NCBI RefSeq assembly: GCF_900101685.1
Contig: NZ_FMZZ01000011.1
Location: forward strand, 55,855-119,854
Origin: Actinokineospora iranica
GTDB lineage: Bacteria > Actinomycetota > Actinomycetes > Mycobacteriales > Pseudonocardiaceae
DNA length: 64,000 bases
Direction: 5' to 3'
This document shows positions 24,817-32,326 of this stretch, in pieces (within the stretch, counting starts at the first letter, position 1; every line of letters starts with the position of its first letter). The notes below the pieces were generated by a model that saw only the letters and a list, made by a program, of their open reading frames with translations, ran no database searches and was not told where the DNA came from. A program made the translations under genes and the position numbers.

Positions 24817-24851
24817 CTAGACTTGGCGACAGCACGTGAAGACTTTCACAA
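24817..24851 (+). promoter_or_regulatory. menJ promoter with a Rex-type operator
   Basis: GTGAA-GACT-TTCACAA at 24836-24851 matches 12 of 14 defined bases of the actinobacterial Rex pattern TTGTGAA-N4-TTCACAA. Only the outer TT of the left arm differs. CTAGACT upstream offers a TAGACT -10 box near 24818-24823, so the site would lie just after the transcription start. The right arm touches the AGGAG ribosome binding site of menJ. Confidence 0.6.
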
Positions 24852-24859
24852 GGAGCGTC

Positions 24860-26158
24860 ATGAGCGCAGCGATCAGCCGCCGCCGGGCAGGCGAGGACGC
24901 CGACGTCATCGTGGTCGGCGCCGGACCGGCCGGTTCCACCGCGGCGACCTACCTCGCCAGGGCGGGCCTCGATGTGCTGCTGCTGGAAAAGGGAGCCTTC
25001 CCCCGTGAGAAGGTCTGCGGCGACGGGCTCACCCCGCGCGGCGTGAAACAGCTGATCGACCTGGGCATCGACACCCGCGAAGAAGCGGGCTGGCTGCACA
25101 ACAAGGGCCTGCGCGTTGTCGGTGGCGGCATCACCATGGAACTGGACTGGCCCGACCTGGCCACCTTCCCGCCCTACGGCGTCGTCCGTCCCCGCCAGGA
25201 CTTCGACGACATGCTGGCCCGCACCGCCACCCGCGCGGGCGCCCGCCTCCAGGAGAACACCACCGTCACCGGCGCCGTCACCGACGACCGCACCGGCCGC
25301 GTGGTCGGCGTGTCCGCGAAGACCGGCCCCGGCAAGACCCCCGTCTCTTACCGCGCCCCCTTGGTCCTGGCCTGCGACGGCGTCTCCGCCCGCCTGGCCC
25401 TCTCGGTCGGCCTCGACAAGATCGACACCCGGCCCATGGGCGTCGCCGTCCGCCGCTACTACGCCAGCCCCCGCAGCAAGGACGACTACCTGGAGTCCCA
25501 CCTGGAACTGTGGGACCGCTCCGACCCGGCCAACCCGGTCCTGCTCCCCGGCTACGGCTGGATCTTCGGCATGGGCGACGGCACGGTCAACGTCGGCCTG
25601 GGCATCCTGTCGACGTCGAAGGCGTTCGGCAGCACCGACTACCGCCAGCTGCTGCGGTCGTGGCTCGACGGCACCCCGGAGGAATGGGGCTTCCGCGAGC
25701 ACAACGCCACCAGCAAGATCGGCGGCGCGGCCCTGCCCATGGGCTTCAACCGCACCCCCCACTACCGCGACGGCCTCATGCTCATCGGCGACGCGGGCGG
25801 CCTGGTCAACCCGTTCAACGGCGAGGGCATCGGCTACGCCATGGAGTCGGCCCGGCTGGCGGCCGAGGTCGTCATCCAGGCCCTGGCCCGCGCGGAGGGC
25901 CCGGCGCGGGAGAAGGCCCTCAACGGCTACCCGGTGGCGCTGAAGCAGGCCCTGGGCAGCTACTACCGCCTGGGCAACATCTTCTCCCAGCTCATCGGCA
26001 ACCCCACCGTGATGGCCCTGGCCACCAAGTACGGCCTCCCCCGCAAGACGCTGATGAAGCTGGTCCTCAAACTCCTCGCGGGCCTCTACGACCCCAAGGA
26101 CGGCGACGCCTTCGACCGCGTCATCACCGCGGCCACCAAGGTCGCCCCCAGCCTCTGA
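24860..26158 (+). CDS. menJ: Geranylgeranyl-reductase-family flavoprotein, probable menaquinone reductase MenJ
   Basis: 432 residues from ATG at 24860, chosen for the AGGAG before it. A GTG eight codons earlier lies within the operator. The FAD-binding start is DVIVVGAGPAGSTAATYLAR, followed by FPREKVCGDGLTPRGV and later LMLIGDAGGLVNPFNGEGIG. In mycobacteria, MenJ saturates the beta-isoprene of the menaquinone tail. That activity is likely but inferred from family and order (menG before, polyprenyl synthase after). The last 32 bases are the left edge of a duplicated segment. Confidence 0.85.
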   Translation: MSAAISRRRAGEDADVIVVGAGPAGSTAATYLARAGLDVLLLEKGAFPREKVCGDGLTPRGVKQLIDLGIDTREEAGWLHNKGLRVVGGGITMELDWPDLATFPPYGVVRPRQDFDDMLARTATRAGARLQENTTVTGAVTDDRTGRVVGVSAKTGPGKTPVSYRAPLVLACDGVSARLALSVGLDKIDTRPMGVAVRRYYASPRSKDDYLESHLELWDRSDPANPVLLPGYGWIFGMGDGTVNVGLGILSTSKAFGSTDYRQLLRSWLDGTPEEWGFREHNATSKIGGAALPMGFNRTPHYRDGLMLIGDAGGLVNPFNGEGIGYAMESARLAAEVVIQALARAEGPAREKALNGYPVALKQALGSYYRLGNIFSQLIGNPTVMALATKYGLPRKTLMKLVLKLLAGLYDPKDGDAFDRVITAATKVAPSL

Positions 26159-26279
26159 CCCGCTTCCCTTGTCAGTCTTGGGAGTCTGGTTGGGGTGATC
26201 CGGTGAATGGTGACTTGCCGTGCGCGCATGATCGCTAGGATTCCCACTCGCTGGTATGTCGAGGGTGGGAGGCCGGGGG

Positions 26280-26750
26280 ATGCCGGAGGGATCGGATGCG
26301 GGCGAGGGGACTCCGGTGGAGTTGACGGTCGATCAGCAGATCGACTTGGAGGTCGCCGTGACCACCTTCGCGGAGTCGGTGCCGAGGCTGTTCGGCGCCC
26401 AGCCTGAGATCGTCGCGGGTGGTGGCGGTGAGGGCGGTCACTACAACATCACGAGCCTGGACGAGTTCGAGAGCCTGATCAGGCGGTGGCAGGACATCCA
26501 GGACAAGATCGAGGACAGCGGCAAGAAGCTGAAAGTGGCGGCCCAGACGGTCGCGCCGCCTGCTGAAGACCAGCCCAGCCGTGATCAGGCGCAGGCGACC
26601 GTGGACAGCCTGGAGAAGGCTGTGGACCACAATGCCGCGATGGTCATATACGCCCAGGGTTACATCGATAAGCTGATCTCGGCGCGGGATGCGTATGCGG
26701 CGACTGAGGATGGCAATGCCGCCGCTCTGCGGCCCGGGGATGGGGGATGA
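26280..26750 (+). CDS. Helical hypothetical protein of the type VII-associated module, copy 1
   Basis: 156 residues from ATG at 26280, which has GGGAGGCCGGGG before it; ATG at 26256 is an alternative. No signal peptide. Residues 17-45 and 60-150 look like amphipathic helices (DEFESLIRRWQDIQDKIED, then SLEKAVDHNAAMVIYAQGYI), similar in layout to WXG100/ESX-like helical hairpins but without a clear WxG. The first 72 residues are identical to copy 2 at 27925 and the rest diverges. It overlaps the DUF3558 gene by four bases. Function unknown; an export substrate or chaperone is possible. Confidence 0.7.
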   Translation: MPEGSDAGEGTPVELTVDQQIDLEVAVTTFAESVPRLFGAQPEIVAGGGGEGGHYNITSLDEFESLIRRWQDIQDKIEDSGKKLKVAAQTVAPPAEDQPSRDQAQATVDSLEKAVDHNAAMVIYAQGYIDKLISARDAYAATEDGNAAALRPGDGG

Positions 26751-27403
26751 TCGTGCTCATGGGTGTTCGTGCCGGTGTCGGTTTCGCGGGTGTCGTGTGT
26801 TGTGCGGTGTTGGCGGGGTGCACGAGTCCTGTTTCCGGGACTCCGGATGCCAGTGCTGGTTCGGGTGGGGGGCGTAGTTCTTCGCCCGCCGCCCCCAGCA
26901 GTGCGCCGAGTACGACTGGGGGGATTGGTTTCGAGGCTCCCCGGGTGCCCGCGGCGATCGACGCGACCAAGTACCTGGCGGCTCCGTGCACGGTGCTCAC
27001 CCCGGAGCAGTTGGCTCCGTTCGAGGTGAACTTGACAGGTGAGCCGGTGACGTCCGGTTCCACCTTCGAGGTTGTGGGTCCGTCGTGCAGTTGGGAGCCG
27101 GTGGACCGCAAGGGCGACTTCAATCTCTTGTTCGCGGACAAGAACGAGTATGGGTTGTCCGATTACTACCGCGAAAAGAAGCGGTGGGCGTTTTTCGAGC
27201 CGATAGAGGTGGGCGGGTATCCGGCCGCGTACTTCGACACAGGGTCGAAGGATCTACGTGGTCAGGGGTTCTGCTCGATCGTGGTCGGTCTCACCGACAC
27301 CCTGGCGTTCAGCGTGTCACGCCAGAACGGGCCGGGTCCCCGGGCGTGTGATCAGGTCAGGGACATGGCCGCGGCGGCGCTGACGACCATGAAGGGCGCT
27401 TGA
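26747..27403 (+). CDS. DUF3558 lipoprotein, copy 1
   Basis: 218 residues with a signal peptide ending in a lipobox, CCAVLAGCTSPVSG (lipidated Cys near 26), and a Gly/Ser-rich linker. A DUF3558 domain follows with a conserved cysteine pattern: APCTVLTPEQLAPF, GPSCSWEP and GFCSIVVGL. It should be anchored to the outer face of the membrane. DUF3558 proteins are common in Pseudonocardiales and mycobacteria, often with type VII genes; the function is unknown. About 85 percent similar to copy 2 by eye. Confidence 0.85.
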   Translation: MIVLMGVRAGVGFAGVVCCAVLAGCTSPVSGTPDASAGSGGGRSSSPAAPSSAPSTTGGIGFEAPRVPAAIDATKYLAAPCTVLTPEQLAPFEVNLTGEPVTSGSTFEVVGPSCSWEPVDRKGDFNLLFADKNEYGLSDYYREKKRWAFFEPIEVGGYPAAYFDTGSKDLRGQGFCSIVVGLTDTLAFSVSRQNGPGPRACDQVRDMAAAALTTMKGA

Positions 27404-27404
27404 C

Positions 27405-27560
27405 ATGGGGTGGACTGGTCAGCAGGTCTACGAGAACTTCGCCAACGCGCGTGGTACCGAGCGGCTCAGTCAGGCCGCGGCCATCGTGGAGGAAGTCCAA
27501 GGCGAATACGCCACTAGCCCGGATCTTTCGTGCGGGTGGCGGCTTGGCTTGAGTGTGTGA
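27405..27560 (+). pseudogene. Truncated PPE/WXG-like gene
   Basis: Starts MGWTGQQVYENFANARGTE, matching the opening of the full-length gene at 29048. Similarity stops after codon 36. Fifteen unrelated residues follow, then TGA at 27558. The WxG region, Gly-rich tail and C-terminus are all missing. It marks the broken end of the left duplication copy, and the product is probably non-functional. Confidence 0.8.
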
Positions 27561-27771
27561 CCGGTTGGACGTTGCGGGTGCTCCTTTCGGTGTCCGGGGT
27601 CGTCGCGGTGGCCTGTTGTCGACTGGGTGTCGTCGGGTTCCACTGTCCGATTGTGGTGCGTGTGTGCTCGTGGGGATGGGGTTCTTGCTGGTCAGGCCAG
27701 TCGGGGCAGGTTGTGTAGGCGTTCGTGGGCGGTCAGGATCAGGTCGGCCCAGGGCGTCGGAGGCAAGCCTG
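27514..27771. other. Unrelated 258-bp insert between the two duplication copies
   Basis: This stretch has no counterpart in the right copy and no complete gene. It starts ACTAGCCCGGATCTTTCGTG. On the minus strand, an open end (PPTPWADLILTAHERLHNLP) stops at 27692 and could be the tail of a lost gene. T content is raised in the first half. A mobile-element scar is a reasonable guess, but no terminal repeats were found. Confidence 0.45.
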
Positions 27772-27924
27772 CCGCGGCCACCAAGGTCGCCCCCAGCCTC
27801 TGACCGGGTTCCCTTGTCAGTCTTGGGAGTCTGGTTGGGGTGATCCGGTGAATGGTGGCTTGCCGTGCGCGCATGATCGCTAGGATTCCCACTCGCTGGT
27901 GTGTCGAGGGTGGGAGGCCGGGGG

Positions 27925-28395
27925 ATGCCGGAGGGATCGGATGCGGGCGAGGGGACTCCGGTGGAGTTGACGGTCGATCAGCAGATCGACTTGGAGGTCG
28001 CCGTGACCACCTTCGCGGAGTCGGTGCCGAGGCTGTTCGGCGCCCAGCCTGAGATCGTCGCGGGTGGTGGCGGTGAGGGCGGTCACTACAACATCACGAG
28101 CCTGGACGAGTTCGAGAGCCTGATCAGGCGGTGGCAGGATGTCCGGGACAAGATCGAGGACAGCGGCAAGAAGTTGGGAGTGGCGGCCCAGATAGTCGAG
28201 CCGCCTGCTGACGATCAGGCCAGCACGGATCAGGCGGCGGCGACTGTGGCCAGCTTGGAGGAGGCTGTGCGGCACAACACCGCGATGTGGACTTACGCCC
28301 AGGGGTACATCGACAAGCTGACTGCGGCGCGGGATGCGTATGCGGCGACTGAGGGTGGCAATGCCGACGCTCTGCGTCTCGGGGATGGGGGATGA
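27925..28395 (+). CDS. Helical hypothetical protein of the type VII-associated module, copy 2
   Basis: 156 residues, start chosen as for copy 1. Residues 1-72 are identical to copy 1 and the DNA is identical across them. The second half differs in about a third of residues (for example KLGVAAQIVEPPADDQAST and RHNTAMWTYAQGYIDKL). The helical character is retained, so the changes look tolerated or selected. It overlaps the lipoprotein gene by four bases. Confidence 0.7.
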   Translation: MPEGSDAGEGTPVELTVDQQIDLEVAVTTFAESVPRLFGAQPEIVAGGGGEGGHYNITSLDEFESLIRRWQDVRDKIEDSGKKLGVAAQIVEPPADDQASTDQAAATVASLEEAVRHNTAMWTYAQGYIDKLTAARDAYAATEGGNADALRLGDGG

Positions 28396-29045
28396 TCGTG
28401 CTCATGGGTGTTCGTGCCGGTGTCGGGCTCGTGGGTGTCGTGTGTTGTGTGGTGTTGGCGGGGTGTACGAGTCCTGTTTCCGGGACTCCGGATGCCAGTG
28501 CGGGTTCGGGTGGGGGGCGTAGTTCTTCGCCCGCCACGTCCGGTGGCGCGCCGAGTTCGACCGGGGTTGGTTTTGAGGCGCCTCGGGTGCCCGCGCCGAT
28601 CGACGCGACCAAGTACCTGGCGGCTCCGTGCACGGTGCTCACCCCGGAGCAGTTGGTTCCGTTCGAGGTGAATCCGACAGGTGAGCCGGTGACGTCCGGT
28701 TCCACCTTCGAGGCCGCGGGCCCGTCGTGCAGTTGGGAGCCGCTGGACCGCAAGGGCGACTTCAATCTGCTGTTCCCGGACAAGAACAAGTACGGGTTGT
28801 CCGACTACTACCGCGAGCGCAAGCGATGGGCGTACTTCGAGCCGATCGAGGTGGGCGGGTACCCGGCAGCGCATTTCGACGTGGGGAAGCAGGACCGTCG
28901 CGGTTTGGGGTTCTGCGGGATCGTGGTCGGTCTCACGGACACCCTGGCGTTCAGCATTATTCGCCAGGGCGGACCCGGTCCGCAGGCCTGTGATCAGGTC
29001 AGGGACATGGCGGCCGCGGCGCTGACGACCATGAAGGGTGCTTGA
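28392..29045 (+). CDS. DUF3558 lipoprotein, copy 2
   Basis: 217 residues. The lipobox is VVLAGCTSPVSG, and the DUF3558 cysteines are in APCTVLTPEQLVPF, GPSCSWEP and GFCGIVVGL. Differences from copy 1 cluster in the linker (SSPATSGGAPSSTGV) and in the surface segment YRERKRWAYFEPIE. It ends two bases before the ATG of the intact PPE-like gene, so it is co-transcribed with it. Confidence 0.85.
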   Translation: MIVLMGVRAGVGLVGVVCCVVLAGCTSPVSGTPDASAGSGGGRSSSPATSGGAPSSTGVGFEAPRVPAPIDATKYLAAPCTVLTPEQLVPFEVNPTGEPVTSGSTFEAAGPSCSWEPLDRKGDFNLLFPDKNKYGLSDYYRERKRWAYFEPIEVGGYPAAHFDVGKQDRRGLGFCGIVVGLTDTLAFSIIRQGGPGPQACDQVRDMAAAALTTMKGA

Positions 29046-29047
29046 CC

Positions 29048-30259
29048 ATGGGTTTGACTGGTCAGCAGATTTACGACAATTTCGCCAACGCGCGCGGCAC
29101 TGAACGGCTCAGTCAGGCCGCAAGAATGGTCGAGGAGGTCAAGGTCGAGTACGCCGAGCGCGCGCAGGCCGTTCGGGATCTGACCAATGCCATGGAGGCG
29201 GTGTGGCAAGGGGACTCGGCGGGGGCGGCGCGGCGGGGTGCTGGGCCGTTGGCGGTCGAGCATGAACTCGCGGGGCAGGACCTGGGCACGGTCAAGGATC
29301 TGACCAGTCGGCAGGTCGATTCCTTCAACAATGCCAAGAACTCCGTGCAGCCGATTCCACAGCAGCCGCAGGAGCCGGGAATCTGGGACAACGTCACGAG
29401 CTTCGGCGGGGCGAGTGACACGTACGAGAACCAGGTGCGGGAGTTCAACGCCGCCAACGACCACAACGTTTCCGTCATGCAGGGCTATTCGGACGCCTCA
29501 GCCCACAACACCGGCGGTATGCCCAGCGCCTACGGCACTCTGGCGACCGACATGGCCGGAATCTCTTCCGTCGAGCCCGCCCCGACCGACCGCGGCGGGG
29601 ACGACTCGCCGGTCCGGGGGCGCACCACGGGGTCGCCGGGGTTCACCGGCGGGGACGGCGGGGGACCGGGTGGTGGTCACCAGCCGCCGCCTGGTGGGGG
29701 TCAGCCCGGAGGTGGTGGCGGTGGTTCGCTGCCGCCGGGTGGGGTCGCGCCGACGCCGGGGACGGGCACTTCGCCCAGCGGGCTCGGCCAGGGCAACCAG
29801 GGCGCGCCCGGCTTGGGCGGTGGCTACCACCAAGGCGGCCAGGCCGGTCAGAACCCCGGTCAGAACCAGGGGTTCGGGCAGGGGTTCGGCGCGGGGTTCG
29901 GGCCCGGGTTCGGGCCGGTCGGCGGCGGGGGCGGAGCCGGTGGCGTCGGGGCCGGTGGGCGCGGCACGCCGGGCGGCGGTGTGCCCGGCGCGGGCGCGCA
30001 CGGCGAGCAGGGCCGCCCGGTCGGCGGTCGGACCGGCGCGGGCCCGGTGGCCGGTGCGGCGGCGGCCGACGCGGCGGCCGGGCGTGGCGGCGCTGGCGGG
30101 CGTGGCGCGGGCGGCGCGCCGATGGGCGGTGGCGGCGGCGGCCGCGGCCAAGGGGGCGAGGACGAAGAGCACGCCTCTCCGTCGTTCCTGCAAGAGCATG
30201 ATCCCGACAGTGTGTTCGGCACCGACGAGATCACCGCGCCGCCGGTCATCGGGGCCTGA
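29048..30259 (+). CDS. PPE/WXG-like type VII secretion substrate with Gly-rich tail
   Basis: 403 residues from ATG at 29048. Residues 1-160 are helical, with LTGQQIYDNFANARGTERL and a WxG-type turn, AVWQGDSAGAARRG. Residues 190-365 are a low-complexity Gly/Pro/Gln tail (GGGQPGGGGGGSLPPGG; GFGQGFGAGFGPGFG). The end, HDPDSVFGTDEITAPPVIG, is a conserved C-terminus in actinobacterial PPE-like proteins and may be a secretion signal. No ESX ATPase or membrane gene lies in the window, so it would depend on a system encoded elsewhere. Confidence 0.8.
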   Translation: MGLTGQQIYDNFANARGTERLSQAARMVEEVKVEYAERAQAVRDLTNAMEAVWQGDSAGAARRGAGPLAVEHELAGQDLGTVKDLTSRQVDSFNNAKNSVQPIPQQPQEPGIWDNVTSFGGASDTYENQVREFNAANDHNVSVMQGYSDASAHNTGGMPSAYGTLATDMAGISSVEPAPTDRGGDDSPVRGRTTGSPGFTGGDGGGPGGGHQPPPGGGQPGGGGGGSLPPGGVAPTPGTGTSPSGLGQGNQGAPGLGGGYHQGGQAGQNPGQNQGFGQGFGAGFGPGFGPVGGGGGAGGVGAGGRGTPGGGVPGAGAHGEQGRPVGGRTGAGPVAGAAAADAAAGRGGAGGRGAGGAPMGGGGGGRGQGGEDEEHASPSFLQEHDPDSVFGTDEITAPPVIGA

Positions 30260-30260
30260 C

Positions 30261-31025
30261 ATGACCCTGAACCGACCTGTGGTCCTGTCGGCGAGCGGGT
30301 TGGCCCGTGTCGTCCGCGACGAATCGATCGGCCGTCTCCCGCTCGTGCTTGAGCCCGCCGCGCGGTGGCGGCCGGACGCGGAGGAGCGGGCGGCGGGCGC
30401 GGCGGCCCGCGCCGAGATCGCGAGGGTGGGCGGTGTCGACCGCCGGGGTCGGCTCGACGCGGACCTCGCGGCGACGTTCACGGTGCTGTGCAGGCCCGCC
30501 GTCGAGTTCTACGGCTGGTACCGCGCCGGTGACCGGGAGGTGGCCGCGCTGGTCGCCGCGATCGGGCGCGACGCCGTGCTCGCGGTCCGTGACCGGGACA
30601 CGGTGACCCTGGCCCAGGTCGACCCGGACCGGCTGCCGGACGTCCTCGCGGCCCAGACCCCGGACACGCCGCCCGCTCGCGGGCAGGCGGTGACGGTCGT
30701 CGCGGACGAGATGCGGGCCGCCGCGGCCGGTCAGCGGCACACCGCGGCGGGTGTGGGGATTCGGCAGGTCGGGGCGGACATCCGTCTCGCCCAGCGGATC
30801 ACGGCGCTGCCGGTGACCGGCGGTGGCCAGCTCTATGTCGCGGTGCGCGACGGCGGCGGTCGCCGGTCGGCGGTCAGGCAGCCCCTGCGCGTCGCCGACA
30901 CCGTCCAGGGGCGGTGGCTCAACTACACGCCGCCGAATGACGGTTCCCGGGTGGTGTTCGCGCCCGGCGACCGGCCCGCGGTGGTCGGCAGGCTGCGGGA
31001 GATGTGGCGCGCCTTGACCCGTTAG
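30261..31025 (+). CDS. espG: EspG-family type VII secretion chaperone
   Basis: 254 residues. The order of segments (VVLSASGLARVVRDESIGRLPLVL; PAVEFYGWYR; LRVADTVQGRWLNYTP) and the short gap after the PPE-like gene fit the EspG family, which binds PE-PPE pairs in the cytoplasm and delivers them to the ESX machine. No signal peptide or membrane segment. It is one base from the PPE stop codon and closes the module. The family assignment rests on weak sequence motifs plus context. Confidence 0.75.
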   Translation: MTLNRPVVLSASGLARVVRDESIGRLPLVLEPAARWRPDAEERAAGAAARAEIARVGGVDRRGRLDADLAATFTVLCRPAVEFYGWYRAGDREVAALVAAIGRDAVLAVRDRDTVTLAQVDPDRLPDVLAAQTPDTPPARGQAVTVVADEMRAAAAGQRHTAAGVGIRQVGADIRLAQRITALPVTGGGQLYVAVRDGGGRRSAVRQPLRVADTVQGRWLNYTPPNDGSRVVFAPGDRPAVVGRLREMWRALTR

Positions 31026-31170
31026 CCAGGGGCATTCACGCGAGGAGACAGCGGAGTCCGACCGACAGTGGCGTGTCGGGCGGCGGCGAGGCGAACTCTG
31101 TCGCGTGGTGATCTCGGGTGTTCACACAGCGTTGCGCTGGGGGGCGGAATTCGTGCTGTGAGCAACGTCC

Positions 31171-31206
31171 TACACTGGGGTTCGGTGCTTGTGAAGAGGT
31201 TCACAA
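31171..31206 (+). promoter_or_regulatory. nuo promoter with Rex operator 1
   Basis: TTGTGAAGAGGTTCACAA at 31189-31206 fits the Rex pattern TTGTGAA-N4-TTCACAA at all 14 defined positions. A TACACT -10-like box is at 31171-31176, so the operator would lie just downstream of the transcription start. Rex represses when NADH is low, and nuo is a known Rex target in Streptomyces. Confidence 0.8.
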
Positions 31207-31221
31207 CTCGGCTGGCCGGGC

Positions 31222-31239
31222 TTGTGAATGTTTTCACAA
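31222..31239 (+). promoter_or_regulatory. Rex operator 2 upstream of nuoA
   Basis: TTGTGAATGTTTTCACAA is a second perfect match, 33 bases (about three helical turns) from the first, centre to centre. Such spacing suits cooperative binding by two dimers. Confidence 0.8.
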
Positions 31240-31253
31240 ACACCGCGCGAATG

Positions 31254-31269
31254 GTTAGGACTGCCTAAC
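31254..31269. promoter_or_regulatory. Inverted repeat GTTAGG-N4-CCTAAC before nuoA
   Basis: GTTAGG-ACTG-CCTAAC lies 15 bases after the second Rex site and 65 bases before the nuoA start. The arms resemble the core of iron-regulator (DtxR/IdeR) boxes, but the spacing differs. It could be a hairpin in the leader or a third operator. Confidence 0.4.
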
Positions 31270-31333
31270 AACCGGTGGTGTGACTCATGCCCCATAGGGT
31301 TCCGACCGGAGGACGCGGGAAAGGACGACGAAG

Positions 31334-31738
31334 GTGCCCATGCTCGTAGCCCAGTCTTCGGATGTGTCGTCGAACTTGGCGGTCTACCTGCCCCTGGTGG
31401 TGATGTTCGCCCTGGCGGCGGCGTTCGCCGTGTTCTCCGCGCTGCTCGGCCCGCTGCTCGGGCCCCGGCGGTACAACCGCGCGAAGTTCGAGGCGTACGA
31501 GTGCGGGATCGAGCCGTCGCCGCAGCCGGTGATCGGCGGGGGGCGCGTGCCGGTCGCGTACTACCTGACGGCCATGTTGTTCATCCTGTTCGACATCGAG
31601 ATGGTGTTCCTCTACCCGTTCGCGGTCACGGCGGACGCGCTGGGGATTTTCGGGCTGGTCGAGATCTTCTTGTTCATCGCGACAGTCGGGTTCGCGTACG
31701 CCTACGTGTGGCGGCGCGGCGGTCTCGACTGGAACTGA
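31334..31738 (+). CDS. nuoA: NADH-quinone oxidoreductase subunit A
   Basis: Membrane subunit of NDH-1 (complex I). 134 residues with three membrane helices (VYLPLVVMFALAAAFAVFSA; YLTAMLFILFDIEMVFLYPF; GLVEIFLFIATVGFAYAYVW). Between helices 1 and 2 is the conserved loop KFEAYECGIEP, with the quinone-site Cys. GTG at 31334 or ATG at 31340 can start it; ACGAAGG fits the ATG better. First gene of the 14-gene operon, behind the Rex sites. Confidence 0.95.
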   Translation: MPMLVAQSSDVSSNLAVYLPLVVMFALAAAFAVFSALLGPLLGPRRYNRAKFEAYECGIEPSPQPVIGGGRVPVAYYLTAMLFILFDIEMVFLYPFAVTADALGIFGLVEIFLFIATVGFAYAYVWRRGGLDWN

Positions 31739-31771
31739 CTGACTGACGGTGGGGGAAGGGAGGCAGACGTC

Positions 31772-32320
31772 ATGGGTATCGAGGAGAAGCTCCCCAACGG
31801 CATCATGCTGGCCAGCTTGGAGAAGCTGGTGAACTGGGGCCGCAAGAACTCGCTGTGGCCTGCCACGTTCGGGCTCGCGTGCTGCGCCATCGAGATGATG
31901 ACGACCGGCGGGCCGCGCTACGACATCGCCCGGTTCGGCATGGAGGCGTTCCGCGCGTCGCCGCGGCAGGCCGACCTGATGATCGTCGCCGGGCGGGTCA
32001 CCAACAAGATGGCCCCGGTGCTGCGCCAGATCTACGACCAGATGGCCGAGCCGCGCTGGGTGCTGGCGATGGGCGTGTGCGCGTCGTCGGGCGGCATGTT
32101 CAACAACTACGCCGTGGTGCAGGGCGTCGACCACATCGTGCCGGTCGACATGTACCTGCCGGGGTGCCCGCCGCGGCCGGAGATGCTGCTCGACGCGATC
32201 CTCAAGCTGCACGCCAAGATCCAGGACGAGCCGATCAACGCGACCCGCGCCGCGATCCGGGCCGCCAGCGGCGCCCGCACGGAGCTGATCGCGTCCTCGG
32301 TCAAATTCGCGAAGAAGTGA
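31772..32320 (+). CDS. nuoB: NADH-quinone oxidoreductase subunit B
   Basis: Holds cluster N2, the last Fe-S centre before quinone. 182 residues. The ligand cysteines are visible in [12 protein letters not shown], the Cys of GVCASSGG and [12 protein letters not shown]. The quinone-contact residues around [20 protein letters not shown] are conserved. Starts 33 bases after nuoA. Confidence 0.97.
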   Translation: MGIEEKLPNGIMLASLEKLVNWGRKNSLWPATFGLACCAIEMMTTGGPRYDIARFGMEAFRASPRQADLMIVAGRVTNKMAPVLRQIYDQMAEPRWVLAMGVCASSGGMFNNYAVVQGVDHIVPVDMYLPGCPPRPEMLLDAILKLHAKIQDEPINATRAAIRAASGARTELIASSVKFAKK

Positions 32321-32326
32321 CCCGGA

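Larger units (their letters stand above)
26127..27513 (+). repeat. Left copy of a 1.39-kb direct duplication
   Basis: Aligns with 27772-29158 at a constant offset of 1645 bases. It begins inside the 3' end of menJ (CCGCGGCCACCAAGG) and ends in the codons for residues 34-36 of the PPE-like gene. It covers the promoter, the helical-protein gene, the DUF3558 gene and the PPE start. Bases 26257-26494 are identical to the right copy, while later parts differ at many positions. Confidence 0.9.
27772..29158 (+). repeat. Right copy of the 1.39-kb direct duplication
   Basis: Counterpart of 26127-27513. Its first 35 bases repeat the 3' end of menJ out of context, including that gene's stop codon. This shows that the duplication included the menJ end and that the left copy is in the original position. 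The right copy continues into an intact PPE-like gene and EspG. Confidence 0.9.

Noticed and set aside
29640-30160. Gly/Pro-rich stretch as a collagen-like protein
   Set aside because: There is no regular Gly-x-y triplet register; it is the low-complexity tail of the PPE-like protein.
29331-31025. A 564-codon frame across the PPE-like and EspG genes
   Set aside because: Its first part is the shifted frame of the Gly-rich tail; only the portion from 30261 is real (EspG).
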